Source: Streptomyces sp. Act143 (GTDB taxonomy: Bacteria > Actinomycetota > Actinomycetes > Streptomycetales > Streptomycetaceae). Taken from it: a DNA stretch of 64,000 nucleotides. The stretch covers positions 3,570,162 through 3,634,161 of the forward strand of contig NZ_QFRX01000001.1 in assembly GCF_003143935.1 (NCBI RefSeq), read 5' to 3'. The notes beneath the pieces were generated by a model. That model worked only from the letters and a program-made list of their open reading frames with translations. It ran no database searches and was not told where the DNA came from. Every line of letters begins with the position of its first letter. The stretch's first letter is position 1. Shown here in pieces: positions 58,639 through 64,000 of the stretch. The position numbers were made by a program, and so were the translations under genes.

Positions 58639-59835
58639 TCAGGCCTTGGGTACCCGCACGATCAGCGCGTCACCCTGACCGCCGCCACCGCACAGCGCCG
58701 CCGCGCCGACCCCGCCGCCGCGCCGCTTCAGCTCCAGCGCCAGGTGGAGGACCAGCCGGGCGCCGGACATGCCGATCGGGTGGCCGAGGGCGATGGCTCC
58801 GCCGTTGACGTTCACCGTTTCGGTGGACACGCCCAGATCCTTCATTGACTGGACCGCGACGGCGGCGAAGGCCTCGTTGATCTCGATCAGGTCGAGGTCG
58901 GAGACCTCCAGGCCCTCCTTCTTCAGGGCGTTCAGGATCGCGTTGGAGGGCTGCGACTGGAGGGAGTTGTCCGGACCGGCCACGTTGCCGTGGGCGCCGA
59001 TCTCCGCGATCCACTCCAGGCCCAGCTCCTGCGCCTTGGCCTTGCTCATCACGACCACGGCCGCCGCACCGTCCGAGATCTGCGAGGAGGTGCCGGCCGT
59101 GATGGTGCCGTCGCGGGTGAACGCCGGGCGGAGCTTGCCGAGGGACTCCACCGTGGTGTCGCCGCGGATGCCCTCGTCCTTGCTGAAGACGACCGGCTCG
59201 CCTTTGCGCTGCGGGATCTCCACCGGGGTGATCTCGGCCTCGAAGACGCCGTTCTTCTGCGCGGCGGCTGCCCGCTGGTGGGAGAGAGCGGCGATCTCGT
59301 CCTGCTCGGGGCGCTGGATGCCGAGGCGGGTGTTGTGCTTCTCCGTGGACTCGCCCATGGCGATGCCCTCGAAGGAGTCGGTCAGCCCGTCGTACGCCAT
59401 GGCGTCGAGCATCTCGATGGCGCCGTACTTGTAGCCCTCACGGGACTTGGGCAGCAGGTGCGGGGCGTTGGTCATGGACTCCTGGCCGCCCGCGACGATC
59501 ACGTCGAACTCGCCGGCGCGGATCAGCTGGTCGGCCAGCGCGATGGCGTCGAGGCCGGACAGGCACACCTTGTTGATGGTGAGCGCCGGGACGCTCATGG
59601 GGATGCCGCCCTTGACGGCGGCCTGACGGGCCGGGATCTGACCGGCGCCGGCCTGGAGGACCTGGCCCATGATCACGTACTGGACCTGGTCGCCACCGAT
59701 CCCCGCACGGTCGAGGGCGGCCTTGATCGCGAAGCCGCCGAGGTCGGCCCCGGAGAAGGACTTCAGCGAACCGAGCAACCGTCCCATGGGCGTACGAGCG
59801 CCCGCGACGATCACAGAAGTAGTTCCGGAAGACAT
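58639..59835 (-). CDS. Acetyl-CoA C-acetyltransferase (thiolase)
   Basis: A 398-residue biosynthetic-type thiolase. The nucleophile is the Cys of TINKVCLSGLDAIALA (near residue 92), with NEAFAAVAV, GGAIALGHPIGMSGAR and CGGGGQGDALIV supplying the other catalytic residues. It condenses two acetyl-CoA molecules to acetoacetyl-CoA or the reverse. ATG 59835 follows AAGGGGAT. Its promoter has a GGCAC-N3-GTGCC palindrome. It diverges from mce and is followed by meaB, linking it to the ethylmalonyl-CoA/methylmalonyl-CoA network. Confidence 0.94.
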   Translation of the reverse strand: MSSGTTSVIVAGARTPMGRLLGSLKSFSGADLGGFAIKAALDRAGIGGDQVQYVIMGQVLQAGAGQIPARQAAVKGGIPMSVPALTINKVCLSGLDAIALADQLIRAGEFDVIVAGGQESMTNAPHLLPKSREGYKYGAIEMLDAMAYDGLTDSFEGIAMGESTEKHNTRLGIQRPEQDEIAALSHQRAAAAQKNGVFEAEITPVEIPQRKGEPVVFSKDEGIRGDTTVESLGKLRPAFTRDGTITAGTSSQISDGAAAVVVMSKAKAQELGLEWIAEIGAHGNVAGPDNSLQSQPSNAILNALKKEGLEVSDLDLIEINEAFAAVAVQSMKDLGVSTETVNVNGGAIALGHPIGMSGARLVLHLALELKRRGGGVGAAALCGGGGQGDALIVRVPKA

Positions 59836-59890
59836 GAGGTGCGATCCCCTTCCAGCTGGACAGCCGAGGAGTGAACGAGGGTTTACTTCG

Positions 59891-59920
59891 AATGTACTGA
59901 GTGGCACTCCGTGCCGTCAC
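59891..59920 (-). promoter_or_regulatory. Thiolase promoter with GGCAC-TCC-GTGCC operator
   Basis: On the minus strand TGACGG (59919-59914) and TACATT (59896-59891) are 17 bp apart. The perfect dyad GGCAC-N3-GTGCC (59903-59915) lies in the spacer, a repressor position. The same dyad occurs in the upstream region of the TetR gene (35714-35726). Confidence 0.5.
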
Positions 59921-59983
59921 CGGCCCGTCAGTGTGATCGCTGGCACGTTGCGTAACCATCTCTCTAGCGCTGCACTGAACACC

Positions 59984-60424
59984 ATGCTGACGCGAATCGA
60001 CCACATCGGGATCGCCTGTTTCGACCTCGACAAGACTGTCGAGTTCTACAGGGCCACCTACGGCTTCGAGGTCTTCCACTCCGAGGTCAACGAGGAGCAG
60101 GGCGTCCGCGAGGCCATGCTCAAGATCAACGAAACCTCCGACGGCGGCGCCTCCTACCTGCAGCTTCTGGAGCCGACCCGCCCCGACTCGACCGTCGCCA
60201 AGTGGCTCGACAAGAACGGCGAGGGCGTCCACCACATCGCTTTCGGCACGGCGGACGTGGACGCGGACGCCGCGGACATCAAGAGCAAGGGCGTACGCGT
60301 TCTGTACGAGGAGCCGCGACGCGGCTCCATGGGGTCACGAATCACCTTCCTGCACCCCAAGGATTGCCATGGCGTACTGACAGAACTGGTCACTTCGGCG
60401 CCGGTTGAGTCACCTGAGCACTGA
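59984..60424 (+). CDS. mce: Methylmalonyl-CoA epimerase
   Basis: A 146-residue VOC-fold enzyme interconverting (2R)- and (2S)-methylmalonyl-CoA. Metal ligands are His7 (TRIDHIGIA), Gln60 (SYLQLLEP), His84 (GVHHIAFGTAD) and Glu134 (VLTELV), matching the known epimerase set. It feeds B12-dependent mutases and the methylmalonyl-CoA extender pool for polyketides. It diverges from the thiolase gene with 148 bp between. ATG 59984 lacks a strong Shine-Dalgarno, so a leaderless or weakly initiated start is possible. Confidence 0.95.
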   Translation: MLTRIDHIGIACFDLDKTVEFYRATYGFEVFHSEVNEEQGVREAMLKINETSDGGASYLQLLEPTRPDSTVAKWLDKNGEGVHHIAFGTADVDADAADIKSKGVRVLYEEPRRGSMGSRITFLHPKDCHGVLTELVTSAPVESPEH

Positions 60425-60634
60425 CCCTCGTACATATGGGCCGGTAGGGTTGGGGGCGGTCGCCCCGACAACAGGGGTGGCCGCATGCCGGGGTCCGGGT
60501 TTCGGGGGGCGAGCGTCGGGGCAGCAGCCCAGGCTCTGCCGTTGATCTGACACCATTCCCCGGGGGCCTCGTTCGGCGGACGGACGGAGCTCGTTTGGCC
60601 AGACTTGCGACCAGGGGACGGATGGGACCGCGCA
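60425..60634. other. scy upstream region
   Basis: About 210 bp between mce and scy. It contains GC-rich short dyads (GGGGCG/CGCCCC near 60453-60466) but no promoter hexamer pair that I would defend. The long leader may carry the scy promoter and its ribosome binding site (AGGGGA at about 60613). Confidence 0.35.
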
Positions 60635-63600
60635 GTGCGGGGCTACGAACGCCAGGAGCGAGAGCCGGCGGCTGACGTCGACCACCTCTCTCGGTTCGAG
60701 GCCGAGATGGATCGGCTGAAGACCGAGCGGGAAAAGGCGATCCAGCACGCCGAGGACCTCGGCTACCAGGTCGAGGTGCTGCGCGCCAAGCTGCACGAGG
60801 CGCGCCGCACCATCATGTCCCGGCCCGAGTTCTCGGGCGGCGACATCGGCTACCAGGCCGAACAGCTGCTCCGTAACGCCCAGATGCAGGCCGACCAGCT
60901 GCGTCAGGACGCCGAGCGCGAGCTGAGCCAGGCGCGGGCGCAGACCCAGCGCATCCTCCAGGAGCACGCCGAGAACGCGGCGCGGCTCCAGGCGGAGCTG
61001 CACCAGGAGGCGGTCACCCGTCGCCAGCAGCTGGACCAGGAGCTCGCCGAGCGCCGCCAGACCGTCGAGTCGCACGTCAACGAGAACGTGGCGTGGGCCG
61101 AGCAGCTGCGCGCCCGCAGCGAGCAGCAGGCCCGCCGGCTCCTGGAGGAGTCCCGCGCCGAGGCCGAGCAGGCCATGGCGGCCGCCCGCGCGGAGGCCGA
61201 GCGGCTCACCGCCGAGGCCCGCCAGCGGCTGACCAGTGAGGCCGAGTCGGCCCGCGCGGAGGCCGAGCAGCTGCTGCGCCGGGCCCGCGCGGACGCCGAG
61301 CGGCTGCTGAACGCGGCGTCCACCCAGGCCCAGGAGGCCACCGACCACGCCGAGCAGCTGCGCAGCTCCACGGCGACCGAGTCGGACGCCGCCCGCCGCC
61401 AGGCCAGCGAGCTCAGTCGGGCCGCCGAGCAGCGGATGACCGAGGCCGAGGAGGCACTGCGCAAGGCGCAGACCGAGGCCGAGAAGCTCGTCACCGAGGC
61501 CAAGGCGGCCGCCGAGAAGGCCCTGTCGAGCGCCGAGTCGGCCAACGAACAGCGGGTCCGTACGGCGAAGGAGCAGGTCGCCCGGCTGGTCAGCGAGGCC
61601 ACCCAGGAGGCCGAGACCACCAAGGCGGACGCCGAGCAGATCGTCGCGGACGCCCGCGCGGAGGCCGAGAAGATCGTCGCCGAGGCCGCCGAGAAGGCCC
61701 GCACGATCACCGCCGAGGAGACCGCGTCCCAGCTCGGCAAGGCTGCCAAGACCGCCGAGGACGTCCTCAACAAGGCGTCCGAGGACGCCCGCAACACCAC
61801 CAAGGCCGCCGCCGAGGAGGCCGAGCGGATCCGTTCCGAGGCCGAGGCCGAGGCGGACCGGCTGCGCGCCGAGGCGCACGACCTGGCCGAGCAGCTCAAG
61901 GGCGCGGCCAAGGACGACACCAAGGAGTACCGCGCCAAGACGGTCGAGCTCCAGGAGGAGGCCCGGCGGCTGCGCGGCGAGGCCGAGCAGCTGCGCGCCG
62001 ACGCGGTCGCCGAGGGCGAGAAGATCCGCGCGGAGGCCCGCAAGGAGGCCGTCCAGCAGATCGAGGAGGCGGCCAAGACCGCCGAGGAGCTGCTGGCCAA
62101 GGCCAAGGCGGACGCCGACGAGCTGCGCCAGACGGCGACGGCGGACAGCGAGAAGGTCCGCACCGAGGCCATCGAGCGGGCGACGACGCTGCGCCGGCAG
62201 GCCGAGGAGACCCTCCAGCGCACCCGGCAGGAGGCCGAGCGCCACCGCGAAGAGGTCATCGAGCAGTCCGAGGGCATCAAGAACGACGCCGAGCAGGCCG
62301 CGCGCGAGCTGCGCGAGGAGACCGAGCGCGCCATAGAGACCCGTCGCGCCGAGGCCGCCGAGGAGCTGAGCCGGCTCCAGGGCGAGGCCGAGGAGCGGCT
62401 CGCCGCCGCCGAGCAGGCGCTGACCGAGGCCCGCGCGGAGGCAGCGCGGATCCGCCGCGAGGCCGCCGAGGAGAGCGACCGGCTGCGCGCCGAGGCCGCC
62501 GACCGCATCCGCACGCTTCAGCAGCAGGCGGAGGCGGAGGCCGAACGGCTGCGCACCGAGGCCGCGTCCGACGCGTCCGCGTCCCGGGCCGAGGGCGAGG
62601 CCGTCGCCGTACGGCTGCGTTCGGAGGCCGCGGCCGAGGCCGAGCGGCTGAAGTCGGAGGCCCAGGACACCGCCGACCGGGTCCGCGCGGAGGCGCAGGC
62701 CGCCGCCGAGCGGCTGGCCGCGGAGGCGTCGGAGACGCTCGCCGCCGCCCAGGAGGAGGCCGTACGGCGGCGTCGCGAGGCCGAGGAGACCCTCGGCGCG
62801 GCCCGTACCGAGGCCGACCAGGAGCGGGAGCGGGCCCGCGAGCAGAGCGAGGAGCTGCTGGCCTCGGCGCGCAACCGGGTCGAGGAGGCGCAGGCCGAGG
62901 CGGTGCGGCTGGTCGAGGAGGCCGACCGGCGGGCCACCGAGATGGTGTCCGCCGCCGAGCAGCACGCCCAGCAGGTGCGGGACTCCGTCGCCGGGCTGCA
63001 CGAGCAGGCCCAGGAGGAGATCGCCGGGCTGCGCAGTGCCGCCGAGCACGCGGCGGACCGTACTCGGCGGGAGGCCGAGGAGGAGGCGGACCGGGTCCGC
63101 GCCGACGCCTACGCCGAGCGGGAGCGGGCCAGCGAGGACGCGGGCCGCGTCCGGCGCGAGGCGAACGAGGAGTCGGAGGCCGCCAAGGCGCTCGCCGAGC
63201 GCACCATGGCGGACGCGATGGCCGAGTCCGAGCGGGTGCGCACGGACGCGTCCGAGTACGCCCAGCGGGTGCGCACGGAGGCCTCCGACGCGCTCGCCGA
63301 GGCCGACCAGGCCGCCGCCCGGACCCGGGCGGACGCCCGTGAGGACGCCAACCGCATCCGTTCGGACGCGGCCTCGCAGGCCGACACCCTCATCACCGAG
63401 GCGCGCAACGAGGCCGAGCGGCTCACCACGGACACCATCCGGGACACCGACCAGCTCCGTCAGGACACGGTCGCCGACGCGGAGCGGCTGCGTCAGGAGA
63501 CCGCCGCCGAGGCCGAGCGGGTCCGCATCGAGGCCGTCGCCAAGGCCGAGCGGCTCATCGCGGACGCCACCGGTGACGCGGAGCGGCTGCGCGCCGAGGC

Positions 63601-64000
63601 CGCCGAGACGGTCGGTTCCGCCCAGCAGCACGCCGAGCGCATCCGCACCGAGGCCGAGCGCGTCAAGGCCGACGCCCGGGCCGAGGCGGAGCGCACGGTC
63701 GGCGCCGCGCGCGAGGAGGCCGAGCGCACCCTCGACGAGGCCCGCAAGGACGCCGCCAAGCGGCGCCAGGACGTGGCCGAGCAGGTGGACACGCTCATCA
63801 CGGAGACCACCGCCGAGGCCGACAAGCTGCTCAACGAGGCGCAGACGCAGGCGCACAAGACCACCGCGGACGCGGAGGCGCAGGCCGACACCATGGTCGG
63901 CGCGGCCCGCAAGGAGGCCGACCGGCTGGTCGCCGAGGCGACGGTCGAGGGCAACTCCCTGGTGGAGAAGGCCCGTACGGACGCGGACGAGCTGCTCGTC
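60635..64000 (+). CDS. scy: Scy, large coiled-coil polarity/cytoskeletal protein, N-terminal 1122 residues
   Basis: An open frame of at least 1122 codons running off the window. GTG 60635 gives MRGYERQEREPADVDHLSRF, which matches the conserved start of Streptomyces Scy. Residues 15-75 form a short DivIVA-like heptad coiled coil; from about 90 onward the protein is an almost uninterrupted Ala/Glu/Arg coiled coil with recurring EAERLxAEA units. Scy organises the tip-organising centre with DivIVA and FilP. In S. coelicolor it is SCO5397 beside filP, which would lie just beyond the window. No stop codon occurs in 3366 bp. Confidence 0.93.
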   Translation, partial: MRGYERQEREPAADVDHLSRFEAEMDRLKTEREKAIQHAEDLGYQVEVLRAKLHEARRTIMSRPEFSGGDIGYQAEQLLRNAQMQADQLRQDAERELSQARAQTQRILQEHAENAARLQAELHQEAVTRRQQLDQELAERRQTVESHVNENVAWAEQLRARSEQQARRLLEESRAEAEQAMAAARAEAERLTAEARQRLTSEAESARAEAEQLLRRARADAERLLNAASTQAQEATDHAEQLRSSTATESDAARRQASELSRAAEQRMTEAEEALRKAQTEAEKLVTEAKAAAEKALSSAESANEQRVRTAKEQVARLVSEATQEAETTKADAEQIVADARAEAEKIVAEAAEKARTITAEETASQLGKAAKTAEDVLNKASEDARNTTKAAAEEAERIRSEAEAEADRLRAEAHDLAEQLKGAAKDDTKEYRAKTVELQEEARRLRGEAEQLRADAVAEGEKIRAEARKEAVQQIEEAAKTAEELLAKAKADADELRQTATADSEKVRTEAIERATTLRRQAEETLQRTRQEAERHREEVIEQSEGIKNDAEQAARELREETERAIETRRAEAAEELSRLQGEAEERLAAAEQALTEARAEAARIRREAAEESDRLRAEAADRIRTLQQQAEAEAERLRTEAASDASASRAEGEAVAVRLRSEAAAEAERLKSEAQDTADRVRAEAQAAAERLAAEASETLAAAQEEAVRRRREAEETLGAARTEADQERERAREQSEELLASARNRVEEAQAEAVRLVEEADRRATEMVSAAEQHAQQVRDSVAGLHEQAQEEIAGLRSAAEHAADRTRREAEEEADRVRADAYAERERASEDAGRVRREANEESEAAKALAERTMADAMAESERVRTDASEYAQRVRTEASDALAEADQAAARTRADAREDANRIRSDAASQADTLITEARNEAERLTTDTIRDTDQLRQDTVADAERLRQETAAEAERVRIEAVAKAERLIADATGDAERLRAEAAETVGSAQQHAERIRTEAERVKADARAEAERTVGAAREEAERTLDEARKDAAKRRQDVAEQVDTLITETTAEADKLLNEAQTQAHKTTADAEAQADTMVGAARKEADRLVAEATVEGNSLVEKARTDADELLV

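Noticed and set aside
60410..63856. An 1148-codon open frame antisense to scy
   Set aside because: Its Leu/Gly/Arg-rich composition mirrors the GC-biased Ala/Glu/Arg codons of scy; it has no domain, and scy in the opposite frame is a known family.
1..64000. tRNA, rRNA, insertion sequences, phage or integrative-element ends
   Set aside because: Looked for cloverleaf-like segments, transposase motifs and integrase genes; none found.

Overview
The window is GC-rich actinobacterial DNA with strong third-position G/C bias, frequent GTG and some TTG starts, and many 4-bp ATGA/GTGA start-stop overlaps. Gene content and order match a Streptomyces chromosome core. From memory, most of it is collinear with the S. 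coelicolor interval from the glgB/pep2/treS locus (about SCO5440) down to scy (SCO5397), including pfkA2, pta, ackA, pyk2, icmA and absC. Those locus names are recalled, not searched.

Layout. (1) 1-4518: end of trehalose synthase, maltokinase and an unusually tailed GlgB, the GlgE-type trehalose/alpha-glucan pathway. (2) 4585-13140: a lipoprotein, a HelD-type RNA polymerase motor, a MerR-thioredoxin pair, an Lrp regulator, an epimerase-like SDR, an aldo/keto reductase, an AAA ATPase and another lipoprotein. (3) 13438-16218: a decayed secreted-protein gene, a MarR regulator with a divergent MDMPI-fold protein, and a DUF2127 membrane protein. (4) 16410-24973: a DctA-type transporter with a divergent CitA/DcuS-like two-component system, then a carbohydrate ABC transporter, a PPOX remnant and an HTH regulator. 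(5) 25118-31232: central carbon metabolism (pfkA, pta-ackA, pyk). (6) 31326-33947: an uncharacterised envelope operon (DUF6230, DUF6114, low-complexity Ser/Ala protein), followed by a 650-bp structured gene-free region. (7) 34598-41518: a TPR-thioredoxin, a TetR regulator, isobutyryl-CoA mutase large subunit, DUF3817, MarR, an MFS transporter and its divergent regulator. (8) 41578-46315: a GH6 glycosidase, a copper radical oxidase (GlxA) and a cellulose-synthase-like protein (CslA), the apical glycan machinery of Streptomyces hyphae. (9) 46421-56230: SMP-30, a TetR-DUF4166-SRPBCC operon, a thiamine-binding protein with DUF3817, three AIM24 proteins, AbsC, and an OmpR-type two-component system with a divergent acidic PepSY protein. 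(10) 56227-60424: an MFS transporter, MeaB, a thiolase and methylmalonyl-CoA epimerase. (11) 60635 to the end: the large coiled-coil cytoskeletal protein Scy, running off the window.

Functional links. PfkA, Pta, AckA and Pyk handle glycolytic flux and acetate overflow. IcmA, MeaB, the thiolase and Mce connect butyryl-/isobutyryl-CoA and methylmalonyl-CoA pools that feed polyketide synthesis. CslA, GlxA, the GH6 enzyme and Scy all serve hyphal tips. Many regulators sit next to visible palindromic operators.

The observations most worth following are: a strong promoter with a leaderless 9-codon ORF and an attenuator-like hairpin set facing away from helD; ten exact-length 13-bp tandem repeats ending in the pfkA stop codon; a histone-H1-like lysine tail on GlgB; the DUF6230/DUF6114 operon and its hairpin-rich upstream region; a 24-bp perfect palindrome at icmA; and a GGCAC-N3-GTGCC element shared by two distant promoters. 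No tRNA, rRNA, IS element or CRISPR array was seen.
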